Shown here one piece after another: positions 25,896-32,683 of a stretch of DNA of 64,000 nt. A program made the position numbers and the translations under genes. The stretch covers positions 1,953,501 to 2,017,500 of the forward strand of contig NZ_CP011120.1 in NCBI RefSeq assembly GCF_001628715.1. The letters are read 5' to 3'. Origin of the DNA: Acetobacter oryzifermentans (GTDB taxonomy: Bacteria > Pseudomonadota > Alphaproteobacteria > Acetobacterales > Acetobacteraceae). The notes beneath the pieces are model-generated. The model ran no database searches. It saw nothing but the letters and a program-made list of their open reading frames with translations, and was not told the origin of the DNA. Numbering within the stretch: position 1 is the first letter of the stretch; each line of letters opens with the position of its first letter.

Positions 25896-27061
25896 CCCAC
25901 AGTCTCCATCATGGCCGGGTGATCACGGTAATAGGCGGCATAATCCTCAACGTGGCGTTTGATATCTGCTGGGGGAAAACCGTGCTTTTCTGCCTGCTCA
26001 GCAAATGCGGCATTCGTACGCCCTATGTTTCTGTCATTGAGGTGGAAAAGGCTTTTCCAGAAGCGCTGGGCTTCCTCAAGGCGTTGGGTAGCGTAGGATT
26101 TTACAGGGTCAGCCACAGTCTGTGGCTCCTGCTCCTGAGCCACTGCAAGTTTATCTCTCACATTCTGCAACTCAATCTGGCGGAAAACCTCGGCCTCAAA
26201 AACCTTGAATTTCCCCGGCTCATCGCCCCTGCCGCGCATTGTCTCAGTATGCTCACGAATAGCGGCGATGATTGTGTCAGGCTGTGCCCCAGCCTTTAGC
26301 CATTTCTTGGCAAATGAGACCGCATAACCAGCCTGATTTTGCATGCCCGTTACAGCAATCATTCGCGCTACGGTCTGCGAGACCAGCTCAGGGGAGATAT
26401 CCGGGTTTGGGTTTTCGGTTTCCCCAGAAATAGAACTAGAAGAAATATTATTATCTCTCTCTAATTCTAGATCTATGGAAACCGAAGAAACCGGATTTTC
26501 AGAAACCGAAACCGAATTGGGTTTTTGGTTTGGGTTTTCGGTTTCGGTTTTTCCACCCTGAATAACAGATGCTAACGGCATATGCCGTTGCTGAGGGTTA
26601 GGCGCAGATTTTTTACCTGTGCCTGGTGGGCGGCCGCCTTTTTTACCGTTTTCACGCGCAGTAATTTGTTTACGCGTCAGCCCGTCCGGAACATCACCGT
26701 TTTCCTGCTGCTGCTGCCAATAGGCATCTGCGGCAGCTTTGCGGGCGGCCCGCTCTTCTTTGCGTAACAGCTTGTCATATAGATGTGGGCTAAACAATGC
26801 GCCCTCATCATCCCGCGCCATAAACCCGGCCTGCACAACGGCAGGCAAAACGCGGTCCAGTTCAGAACGTGGCATCCATGCCTGTGCGGCAATCTGGCTA
26901 TCATCCAGAACCAGATCTCCAGCACGGAAAACCGTTGTGCGCAGCCCTTTGAGCGCATCATGCAAACTCTGCACAACACCGCGCATTTCTGCTGGCATGC
27001 TGCGCAGCATATTCCACGGGGTTAGTGTGCTACGGTCAAATTCAGCAATAACAGGCCGCAT
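25892..27061 (-). CDS. Phage replication protein (O-like), with internal origin repeats
   Basis: A 389-residue protein. Residues 1-120 form a winged-helix-like domain (SMPAEMRGVVQSLHDALKGL, then SQIAAQAWMPRSELDRVLPA) resembling DUF1376/O-type initiators. A long low-complexity linker rich in Glu, Asn, Ser and Pro (about residues 170-220) is encoded by repeats, and the C-terminal part is helical. Lambda O also carries its origin in a linker region of its own gene. No helicase gene is seen, so host DnaB is probably recruited. Confidence 0.75.
   Translation of the reverse strand: MRPVIAEFDRSTLTPWNMLRSMPAEMRGVVQSLHDALKGLRTTVFRAGDLVLDDSQIAAQAWMPRSELDRVLPAVVQAGFMARDDEGALFSPHLYDKLLRKEERAARKAAADAYWQQQQENGDVPDGLTRKQITARENGKKGGRPPGTGKKSAPNPQQRHMPLASVIQGGKTETENPNQKPNSVSVSENPVSSVSIDLELERDNNISSSSISGETENPNPDISPELVSQTVARMIAVTGMQNQAGYAVSFAKKWLKAGAQPDTIIAAIREHTETMRGRGDEPGKFKVFEAEVFRQIELQNVRDKLAVAQEQEPQTVADPVKSYATQRLEEAQRFWKSLFHLNDRNIGRTNAAFAEQAEKHGFPPADIKRHVEDYAAYYRDHPAMMETVG
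26404..26545. repeat. Origin-like iterons inside the replication gene
   Basis: The 19-mer GGTTTGGGTTTTCGGTTTC occurs exactly at 26404-26422 and 26527-26545. Between them the inverse core GAAACCG occurs at 26478, 26487, 26502 and 26508. A clearly AT-rich stretch (26423-26477) lies beside the inverted copies. The arrangement resembles lambda ori, where iterons and an AT-rich element lie within gene O. Confidence 0.65.
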
Positions 27062-27111
27062 TATATTTCTCCCGGCGTGTATTGCGTATCATGGCAGCAC
27101 CCGGCAGCGTG

Positions 27112-27139
27112 GCCTGCTGCCTGCTGCCTGCTGCCTGCT
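27112..27139. repeat. Four tandem 7-bp repeats
   Basis: GCCTGCT is repeated four times without interruption, 51 bases upstream of the replication gene start (27061, minus strand). Such short tandem runs change copy number by slippage, and here would alter leader length, not a reading frame. Confidence 0.8.
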
Positions 27140-27148
27140 GTGCGTTGC

Positions 27149-27649
27149 TCAACCATGCGCGGCATCCTCCATAGGGCGCACAATGTGCGGCTTGGCAGAT
27201 TTCTGAACCGCGCGGCCAAACGCTATAGCCTGCTCCAGAATACGCTGGGCATGCAGCATTTTGGGAATGATCTCGTCTGCCTCTTCCGGATCTAACTGGT
27301 TGTCTTCCAAAACCTTCATGGCCGTGGCCATTACATCCACAGATGCCATGCCAAACTGGCTCATATCCTTGCCAAAATCGCTGGTGCCAACACGTAACGG
27401 CATCAACACATAGCCCAGCGCGTGCGCCATAGATTCCAAAATGAACGGGTGCTCAGCACAGTGGTCCAGATCCACAGCCACATCCACTGGCACCACGCAC
27501 GCCTTGGTGCGGTTTTGGTAATCGGAAAACTGCGTACGCCCCACGCGGGAAATACGCTCCGCAGCATCCACACCACCCACAACAGAAAGCGCCGTTTTAG
27601 TGGCCGTTTTAATGGCTGGCACAAATACAGAGGAAAACGGAGTGCTCAT
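27149..27649 (-). CDS. Putative phage regulatory protein (CII-like region)
   Basis: A 166-residue protein. The middle segment, CVVPVDVAVDLDHCAEHPFI followed by MAHALGYVLMPL, recalls regulatory proteins of P2/CII-like families. The C-terminal part is helical. It is the first gene of the leftward replication operon and starts 61 bases from the inverted-repeat operator at 27710-27744, shared with the divergent WYL-like gene. A role in operon control is plausible but unproven. Confidence 0.45.
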   Translation of the reverse strand: MSTPFSSVFVPAIKTATKTALSVVGGVDAAERISRVGRTQFSDYQNRTKACVVPVDVAVDLDHCAEHPFILESMAHALGYVLMPLRVGTSDFGKDMSQFGMASVDVMATAMKVLEDNQLDPEEADEIIPKMLHAQRILEQAIAFGRAVQKSAKPHIVRPMEDAAHG

Positions 27650-27692
27650 GCTGTAATTCCCTGCATAGGCGCAACGCGGGCGGAAACATTGC

Positions 27693-27756
27693 CATTCCCG
27701 CCCGTGCGCCTCACGATAGGGCTGCTAGACCTAACTATCGTGAGAACTGATGAATG
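27693..27756. promoter_or_regulatory. Operator/leader repeat, copy 1
   Basis: Contains the inverted repeat CTCACGATAG and CTATCGTGAG (27710-27719 and 27735-27744) and most of a GC-rich hairpin (CGGGCGG/CCGCCCG) at its left. The 64-base block recurs at 28175-28238 with two differences, and each copy ends at the start codon of a WYL-like gene. Confidence 0.75.
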
Positions 27757-28053
27757 AAGATTGAAATAGGAAAACCCTCTCTGCCACCCGTGACCATCAC
27801 TGAAATCAAGCAGGATTTTTTGATGCGTTACGCGGGCACAAAGGGCGAGAGCGAACGCCGAATCACTATGAATGGGCTGAAAGGCGAGCAACTTCCGGAT
27901 GGGAGCATCCGCATCCTGAGCATTAACGCCTACTGCCATGAGCGCAAAATGGCGCGCACATTCAAAATGAGCAGCGTGAAAGAACTTGTTGTTCCTGAAA
28001 CCGGAGAAGTCGTAACAAATCTTCTGGAGTGGCTGAAAGCCAATGCGCCCTAA
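27754..28053 (+). CDS. Small WYL-domain-like protein 1
   Basis: A 99-residue protein that is almost only a WYL-like domain: FLMRYAGTKGESERRI, then SIRILSINAYCHERKMARTF and ELVVPETGEVV. WYL domains bind ligands or nucleic acid and act in regulators of phage and defense genes. This one lacks a helix-turn-helix. It lies behind operator copy 1, divergent from the replication operon. It is related to the protein at 28236-28694, with the shared AYC-R-RTF core and TGEV end. Confidence 0.6.
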   Translation: MKIEIGKPSLPPVTITEIKQDFLMRYAGTKGESERRITMNGLKGEQLPDGSIRILSINAYCHERKMARTFKMSSVKELVVPETGEVVTNLLEWLKANAP

Positions 28054-28125
28054 CCGAACCACATTCGGCTGATAGGAAATATGGCGTGCAGCATGGTTGT
28101 TCGTATGGGATACGATCATGCCGCA
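28054..28125. repeat. 3' hairpin repeat, copy 1
   Basis: A 72-base block starting CCGAACCACATTCGGCTG, with the inverted repeat TCGTAT-GGG-ATACGA inside a longer imperfect palindrome. It lies directly after the first WYL-like gene and recurs at 28707-28778 with about four differences. Confidence 0.8.
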
Positions 28126-28174
28126 GCCTCCTTACCATTCTGGAGGGCATCTACAGCGCAGGCGGGAATATTGT

Positions 28175-28238
28175 CATTCCCGCCCGTGCGCCTCACGATA
28201 GGGTTGCTAGACCTAACTATCGTGAGAACTGATAAATG
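28175..28238. promoter_or_regulatory. Operator/leader repeat, copy 2
   Basis: Carries CTCACGATAG and CTATCGTGAG at 28192-28201 and 28217-28226. It extends leftward into a perfect 9-bp hairpin, GGCGGGAAT (28161-28169) with ATTCCCGCC (28176-28184). It is nearly identical to the block before the first WYL-like gene. Confidence 0.75.
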
Positions 28239-28694
28239 ATTTTTCTCTGTGTCGTAGCTGTGCTGGGGATGATTGCCTTGGCTGGCATTTGGTGGATAGG
28301 CATAATCCTGTACGCAATTGTTTCCACCCTGTTCGGTAAGGAGGAAACGCATCCCCAGGCCAAGATAACAGTCACCCACAACCAGCCTGCGGCAACTAAT
28401 CAAGAAGATACGCAAACCCTGCCGCTCAAGCCATCTCGGATTATTATCCACTATCAGGATGGAAAAAATGAGGAGACAGAACGCACTATTCGTCCGGAAC
28501 ACATTGAATACCGGATGCGGCGAAATGGAATGCCAGATATTCTGTATCTCACAGCCTATTGCGAATTGCGCAAACGGCCCCGCACCTTCCGTGTGGATAG
28601 GATAGAAGCCGCCTATGATGCTGATACAGGAGAGGTGATTCGCAACGTGCCTGCGGCCTTGTGGCGCCAAACGGGAAAGATGTTGAATATCTAA
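28236..28694 (+). CDS. Membrane-anchored WYL-domain-like protein 2
   Basis: A 152-residue protein with an N-terminal hydrophobic helix (residues 2-30, FLCVVAVLGMIALAGIWWIG), a polar linker, and a C-terminal WYL-like domain (RIIIHYQDGKNEETERTI, then YLTAYCELRKRPRTFRVDRI and DADTGEVIRN). It parallels the first WYL-like protein but adds a membrane anchor. Operator copy 2 lies directly before it and the hairpin repeat follows. The combination suggests sensing at the membrane; that is inference. Confidence 0.6.
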   Translation: MIFLCVVAVLGMIALAGIWWIGIILYAIVSTLFGKEETHPQAKITVTHNQPAATNQEDTQTLPLKPSRIIIHYQDGKNEETERTIRPEHIEYRMRRNGMPDILYLTAYCELRKRPRTFRVDRIEAAYDADTGEVIRNVPAALWRQTGKMLNI

Positions 28695-28706
28695 ACCCAG
28701 AGTAGC

Positions 28707-28778
28707 CCGAACCACATTCGGCTGACAGGAAATATGGCGTGCGGCATGGTTGTTCGTATGAGATACGATCATGCCGCA
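28707..28778. repeat. 3' hairpin repeat, copy 2
   Basis: Second copy of the 72-base block, with outer arms GCGGCATG and CATGCCGC around TCGTAT-GAG-ATACGA. Its right end includes the stop codon of the leftward Cro-like gene, so it may terminate transcripts from both sides. Confidence 0.8.
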
Positions 28779-28981
28779 TCTACTTTGCATTCTCGGCCAT
28801 CGAACAAGTCAGGCCGCAGCTTTCTCGGAGCTATCCCACATACAGCAGCAACTGTTTGCAGATGCCGCTTAGGCACACGCTTCCATTGAGCCACCGCTGC
28901 AGTGGACAAGCCGCATGCTTTGGAAATCCGCTTATTTGCGCCCCGCCGCATCATGATCTCATTCAGGATGGCATCTCTCAT
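28769..28981 (-). CDS. Cro/YdaS-like small DNA-binding protein
   Basis: A 70-residue protein with a helix-turn-helix: ANKRISKACGLSTAAVAQWK, then RVPKRHLQTVAAVCGIAPRK. This is the pattern of small Cro- or YdaS-like regulators. The start at 28981 follows an AAGGA ribosome site. It is divergent from the CI-like gene, and the operator at 28991-29005 lies right before its start. It would compete with the CI-like repressor in the lysis-lysogeny decision. Confidence 0.8.
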   Translation of the reverse strand: MRDAILNEIMMRRGANKRISKACGLSTAAVAQWKRVPKRHLQTVAAVCGIAPRKLRPDLFDGRECKVDAA

Positions 28982-28990
28982 GTTTATTTC

Positions 28991-29005
28991 CTTACCGCTG
29001 CTAAG
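28991..29005. promoter_or_regulatory. Operator 1 between cro-like and cI-like genes
   Basis: CTTACCGCTGCTAAG, with outer half-sites CTTA and TAAG. The same 15-mer, with one change, occurs after the CI-like gene. On the minus strand a TTGCAT box ends 6 bases upstream of the operator, so binding here could block the cro-like promoter. Confidence 0.75.
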
Positions 29006-29062
29006 GTTTGTATGCAACAGAAATAAGGTTCCGATGCCCTGCGTGCATGGCATCAGACAATC

Positions 29063-29425
29063 ATGAGCACGAAACCCAGCAAAAAGCTGCCCCCAACCTC
29101 TAAAGCAATCGCTATGGGGCAGCGAATGAGAACACAAAGAGAACTTTTAGGGTTTACTCAGGCAAAACTTGCAAGCATTATTGGCGTTTCAGAGAACGCC
29201 ATAACACAATATGAATCCGGGCGTTCCTCTCCTAGGAGGGAGCGTTTAGCAGCGCTTGCACAAGCATTGGGAAAGTCCATAGGATGGCTATTAACCGGCA
29301 ACGAGCCAGAAGAGGAAGTGAAAGCGCAGACCGTTGCGGAAAAAGACATCCTCAAGGCAGTTCGCGATTTACCCCCAGAACAGCAGGACTTTATCCTGAA
29401 AATGGTTCAAGGCTTAAAAAAATAA
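29063..29425 (+). CDS. CI-like repressor, XRE family
   Basis: A 120-residue protein with an N-terminal XRE helix-turn-helix: RMRTQRELLGFTQAKLASII, then GVSENAITQYESGRSSPRRE and LAQALGKSIGWLLTG. The C-terminal part is a short helix, not a LexA/S24 peptidase domain, so RecA-triggered self-cleavage is not expected. Induction may use another route. Identical 15-bp operators lie before and after the gene. Confidence 0.82.
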   Translation: MSTKPSKKLPPTSKAIAMGQRMRTQRELLGFTQAKLASIIGVSENAITQYESGRSSPRRERLAALAQALGKSIGWLLTGNEPEEEVKAQTVAEKDILKAVRDLPPEQQDFILKMVQGLKK

Positions 29426-29474
29426 CTTAGTAGCGGTAAGTTTTTTCTTGCCCCAAAACATTACCGCTACTAAG
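29426..29474. promoter_or_regulatory. Operators 2 and 3, inverted, before the early operon
   Basis: CTTAGTAGCGGTAAG at 29426-29440 faces ATTACCGCTACTAAG at 29460-29474. The pair can also fold as a 14-bp hairpin with a 21-base loop. A TTGCCC box ends 6 bases before the second copy, the same geometry as at operator 1, so these sites probably control the small-gene operon that starts at 29509. Confidence 0.7.
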
Positions 29475-29508
29475 GTTTCTCCATCACAACTCGTGGTGGA
29501 GAAACAAC

Positions 29509-29853
29509 ATGCCGCCTACACAGGCACAGCAAACAGATCGGTACCAGTTCTCAGCAGATGAGATCCGGAATATCGAAAGTATTGTCCGGCGCGTAGTTAA
29601 TGGCTCTAAGGCCTCTAGCGTAGCCTCCCGCAACAATATTTACGATAAAACCAAGCGTTTGCTGCGTGTATGCCATGCCCGCGTGTGCCAGCTAGATCTG
29701 GCAGCCATGGTTGATGCAGATCTCCAGATAGTTCTGGAGGATCTGGGCACCCTGCGGCGCAACCTAAACCCCGCTACAGCGCATATAGATTACGGCACGC
29801 GCCTGCACTTTGCCCTCAACACGGCTTACCGCAGTAAAAGGCAGGCAGCATGA
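29509..29853 (+). CDS. Small phage protein, unknown
   Basis: A 114-residue, mostly helical protein and the first gene of the rightward operon, behind operators 2 and 3. It contains RRVVNGSKASSVASRNNIYD and LLRVCHARVCQLDLAAMVDA. No family is recognised. The stop overlaps the next start by 4 bases. Confidence 0.6.
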   Translation: MPPTQAQQTDRYQFSADEIRNIESIVRRVVNGSKASSVASRNNIYDKTKRLLRVCHARVCQLDLAAMVDADLQIVLEDLGTLRRNLNPATAHIDYGTRLHFALNTAYRSKRQAA

Positions 29854-30107
29854 ACGCTATCCCCTGCCCAGCACATCGCATCCCTTGCCAGATCTTTAAC
29901 GTGCCAAAGCACAAGATCATTCTCATTCGTGCGCAGGCAGATGCTCTTCTTGCCCATGCGCATTCTCTGGAATCCTTCCGCCGCGCATGTGCCGATAGCA
30001 ACAATTCATACGGCGCAGAGGCATGGGCTTACCTTGCTGGCCAAGCACGCCTGCAAGCCGAGCTGCTCTACACCCGCGCTAATATCATCGAAAGCTACAT
30101 CAAATGA
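29850..30107 (+). CDS. Small phage protein, unknown
   Basis: An 85-residue protein, helical in its second half (GAEAWAYLAGQARLQAELLY). The N-terminus has two Cys in a CPAHRIPC pattern that might bind metal. It overlaps both neighbours by 4 bases. No function is recognised. Confidence 0.55.
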   Translation: MNAIPCPAHRIPCQIFNVPKHKIILIRAQADALLAHAHSLESFRRACADSNNSYGAEAWAYLAGQARLQAELLYTRANIIESYIK

Positions 30108-30334
30108 CCAACCAAACATTCCAAGCTGCCCGCACACAGTTGGAGCAGCTCATCCACAACAATGTGGGAGGACAGGAAAAGCTGACCATGCTTGCCCTGG
30201 TAAAAGATATGGCAACCGCAATGGAAGCCGAGCAGGACATTGCAGATGCCGCCTGCCGCATAGGCTACGCCAAACGCCGCACACCCCTAGCACGCGTGCA
30301 GGATTTCATTCTGGGTGAAGTGAGGGCTGCATGA
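30104..30334 (+). CDS. Small phage protein, unknown
   Basis: A 76-residue helical protein (LEQLIHNNVGGQEKLTMLAL). Four-base overlap upstream and downstream. No family is recognised and there is no membrane segment. Confidence 0.55.
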   Translation: MTNQTFQAARTQLEQLIHNNVGGQEKLTMLALVKDMATAMEAEQDIADAACRIGYAKRRTPLARVQDFILGEVRAA

Positions 30335-30672
30335 TGACAAATAAAGAAAAAGCGCTTTTTGATCTGGATCGCACATATGCTGAGTTCAAAAAACTTATCC
30401 AGTCTGCCCCTGAAAACGCTCGGTTCAGCGTGGCCGCAGTTGCCACAGAAATAGAAGATGGTGGCTATAGACCTACCATATCTATATTTGGAGATACACC
30501 CGGCGATATTGTTTTGGCTGCTGCAACTGTATTTGGTTTTTCTTCTGGCCTGTCTACACAATTCAAAAATCCAGAGGATTTTGTAGAGATTGTAAATTCT
30601 GGAATTCAATGTGGAACAGGCGAATTTTCTAACAGAAAGGTGGATGCGCCATGCTCCGCAACCAAACACTAG
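30331..30672 (+). CDS. Small phage protein, unknown
   Basis: A 113-residue protein with a mixed alpha-beta look (EKALFDLDRTYAEFKKLIQS, then GDTPGDIVLAAATVFG). The second Met, 3 bases after the first, is an equally good start. Coding composition is more AT-rich than its neighbours. No function is recognised. Confidence 0.55.
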   Translation: MMTNKEKALFDLDRTYAEFKKLIQSAPENARFSVAAVATEIEDGGYRPTISIFGDTPGDIVLAAATVFGFSSGLSTQFKNPEDFVEIVNSGIQCGTGEFSNRKVDAPCSATKH

Positions 30673-30681
30673 GCTGCCACC

Positions 30682-30780
30682 ATGCACAACCCTGCCCCCA
30701 CCCAGCGTCTAGTTATTCTGTGGTTTGTTCTGTCGGTTATCGGCATATGCGGAAATACGTTCTTATGGCTGCACAGATAG
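30682..30780 (+). CDS. Possible 32-residue membrane miniprotein
   Basis: ATG at 30682 opens a frame of 32 codons. Residues 9-28 (RLVILWFVLSVIGICGNTFL) form one hydrophobic helix, with a polar N-terminus and a WLHR end. It fills the gap between its neighbours, and its stop lies 16 bases inside the next gene. The ribosome site is weak, so expression is uncertain. Confidence 0.35.
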   Translation: MHNPAPTQRLVILWFVLSVIGICGNTFLWLHR

Positions 30781-31055
30781 ATCTGGAGCAGATCCTCGGC
30801 ACCTACGCACCACCACCACAGGTAGAAGCGCCAAAACGCATCAGGAATGATAAATGCTTGGGATTTCGCATCCGCCAACGCCGCCACGAACTGCGCATGA
30901 GCTTGGAACAGCTAGGCCACGCCATAGGCTGCACCTACCAGCAGATACAGAAGTATGAAACCGGCAAAAACGCCATAAAGGCAACACTTCTGCCTACATT
31001 CGCCACTGCACTGGACGTACCACTGACATGGTTTTTTGAGGGATTAGAGGCATGA
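30765..31055 (+). CDS. XRE-family transcriptional regulator
   Basis: A 96-residue protein with a clear XRE helix-turn-helix: FRIRQRRHELRMSLEQLGHA, then IGCTYQQIQKYETGKNAIKA. The start at 30765 (MAAQIDLEQIL) excludes a longer frame whose first 38 residues look unlike protein. It resembles alphaproteobacterial small repressors and is the second XRE protein of this prophage. Its target is unknown. It overlaps the AlpA-like gene by 4 bases. Confidence 0.75.
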   Translation: MAAQIDLEQILGTYAPPPQVEAPKRIRNDKCLGFRIRQRRHELRMSLEQLGHAIGCTYQQIQKYETGKNAIKATLLPTFATALDVPLTWFFEGLEA

Positions 31056-31258
31056 GCACAACAGAAGCCACAGAAAAATTCCTGACCCGCAAAGAGGTTC
31101 TGGAAACCGTAAAGGTGGGCACTTCCACCCTGTACCGCTGGATGGAACAAAACCGCTTCCCGCGCCCCCTCAAATTTACAGCAGGTTGCGTGCGCTGGAA
31201 GGAAAGCGCCGTAAAAAACTGGATTTCTGCACAAGAAGAAATGAGGGCAGTGGCATGA
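31052..31258 (+). CDS. AlpA-like regulator/excisionase
   Basis: A 68-residue protein of the AlpA/MerR-like winged-helix family: FLTRKEVLETVKVGTSTLYR, WMEQNRFPRPLKF and RWKESAVKNWI. AlpA-type proteins act as excisionases or integrase activators for P4-like elements, which fits the P4-type integrase at the right end. Direct control of int is inferred. Confidence 0.85.
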   Translation: MSTTEATEKFLTRKEVLETVKVGTSTLYRWMEQNRFPRPLKFTAGCVRWKESAVKNWISAQEEMRAVA

Positions 31259-32082
31259 CCGAAAAAAACTATCTGCGGAACGATCTAGACACACACGTCA
31301 TGACCGAAAGCAGAAGCCGCAGCTTCAACTTCCGCAGAGCAGATGGCTCCAGTTTTTACTTTTTCAAAATAACATGGAGCGCAGGTGTTATCAGCATTAC
31401 AGGCGATATGGGAGAACTGATGCTTGAGCACTGGAATGCCATGCCTACGTTTGAAAGCGCAGTGCGCTGGGCAGCTAATGCAGAACTTCAATATCTTCTA
31501 GGCAAGAGCAATGTATCAGAAGAATATGATGGTGAAGAAACAGCAAGAGACATTATTAGACATGCCAATCATGAAGTAATAGAAGCGCTAAATGGACAAT
31601 TCTGGGGCAGAGAGCGCCGCAGTGATGGCATGCGCCAGATTGCGCAAAAAATCAGAAAAGGGATGTTAGAAAAGGAAGATTTAGAGGATTACGATATCTA
31701 TTCGTTTTCCAAGAATGCAAGAGAAACCATTCCCACATATTGTGACATTCCAGAACGATACTGGGGATTTTGTGAAGTGTGGAATGGCTGGATAGAACTG
31801 TGGAAAGCGCTGGAAGACTTTGGGCGGTTTCGTGAATGGTCAGATGACAGCTTAAAAAACATCCTCAATTCGTCATATCGCAGGGAAATGCGAAAGGCCG
31901 TAGAAGAAGCCTGCTCCACAGAGATGGGCGCCATAGATCTGTTTAACCACACAGATTATGACGACTACCCAATTAGGCGCGACTATTCATTTACAAATTA
32001 TCGCCTAGTAGCCGCCATACGCTGGGCATGCCAGCGTTTAATTGCTGCGGATGTTGTGCCTGCTGAAAGGAAAGCAGCATGA
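31255..32082 (+). CDS. Phage protein of 275 residues, unknown
   Basis: A polar, aromatic-rich protein and the largest in the early operon. It contains DGSSFYFFKITWSAGVISIT, GDMGELMLEHW, and a helical C-terminus (YRLVAAIRWACQRLIAAD). The start at 31255 overlaps the AlpA-like stop by 4 bases, and upstream alternatives would lie inside that gene. No family is recognised. Confidence 0.6.
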   Translation: MTEKNYLRNDLDTHVMTESRSRSFNFRRADGSSFYFFKITWSAGVISITGDMGELMLEHWNAMPTFESAVRWAANAELQYLLGKSNVSEEYDGEETARDIIRHANHEVIEALNGQFWGRERRSDGMRQIAQKIRKGMLEKEDLEDYDIYSFSKNARETIPTYCDIPERYWGFCEVWNGWIELWKALEDFGRFREWSDDSLKNILNSSYRREMRKAVEEACSTEMGAIDLFNHTDYDDYPIRRDYSFTNYRLVAAIRWACQRLIAADVVPAERKAA

Positions 32083-32513
32083 CCGCCCCCACAAACTGGC
32101 CTGACCCAAATCGCCCCGGCGTTCCGATGTTCCCTGAGCGGGATGGGTGGCATTGGCTGTCAAACGGGCCGAATGACAGCCCATTCCCAGCAGAATGGAC
32201 CCATGAAGATTACTGCGATGCAGAAACCGAATGGTTTTGGGATATGGGCGAAGAGCGAGAAGATGCCAATGAAATGAAGGGGATTTATTATCATGGCCCA
32301 TGTCAGCTTCCCGGCGCAGAGGATAAAGCCACTCGCATTGCCCTAAACAATATCCGCACCCTCACGGAACAGGCGCGAAAGAATATCGCGGTAACGTTAG
32401 GCGCACGGAAGATGGCAAAGGCAATTTTCCCCACCCTCGCTGAGATTGACAGGCAAGTTGACGCTGTTCGCGCACGGAATAGCGGGAACACCCGCGCAGG
32501 AGAGAAGGCGTGA
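32079..32513 (+). CDS. Small phage protein with NWPDPNRPGVPMF module, copy 1
   Basis: A 144-residue protein. The first 25 residues (TNWPDPNRPGVPMFPERDGW) are nearly identical in protein and DNA to the start of the gene at 32676-33044. The rest differs: an acidic, Trp-rich middle and a basic helical end. The module looks like a short binding box joined to different C-terminal domains. No function is recognised. Confidence 0.6.
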   Translation: MTAPTNWPDPNRPGVPMFPERDGWHWLSNGPNDSPFPAEWTHEDYCDAETEWFWDMGEEREDANEMKGIYYHGPCQLPGAEDKATRIALNNIRTLTEQARKNIAVTLGARKMAKAIFPTLAEIDRQVDAVRARNSGNTRAGEKA

Positions 32514-32683
32514 AACATGAAAAATATTGCCGCGGCTGCGGATCATCAGAAACAAATCGGATTGCCGCTCTTGCACGCGGAGCAGTGAATTGCTGCCCAG
32601 ACCGGGGCATAAATGACGTAATCGAAAATAAGCACGGCATACCCGCTACATCTGCTGACCCGGAGACGTGGAAAAATGACTGA
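32510..32683 (+). CDS. Small zinc-ribbon-like protein with GTG start
   Basis: A 57-residue frame starting with GTG at 32510. Its start overlaps the previous stop (GTGA) and its stop overlaps the next gene by 8 bases. It opens KHEKYCRGCGSSETNRIAAL and then has a second Cys pair (NCCPD), giving four Cys that could hold zinc. The tight overlaps at both ends support a real gene that an ATG-only search would miss. Confidence 0.6.
   Translation: MKHEKYCRGCGSSETNRIAALARGAVNCCPDRGINDVIENKHGIPATSADPETWKND

Noticed and set aside
27112..27139. Phase-variable reading frame
   Set aside because: The 7-bp repeat lies between genes; no frame crosses it that would switch a recognisable protein on or off.
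28116..28790. Minus-strand frames over the WYL-like genes that share an N-terminal IVSHTNNHAARHIS segment
   Set aside because: The shared segment is explained by the DNA repeats at 28054 and 28707. The plus-strand frames have WYL-like conservation and operators at their starts.
29426..29474. Terminator after the CI-like gene
   Set aside because: The hairpin arms are exact copies of the operator at 28991 and there is no T run after the stem. An operator pair is the simpler reading, though a double role stays possible.
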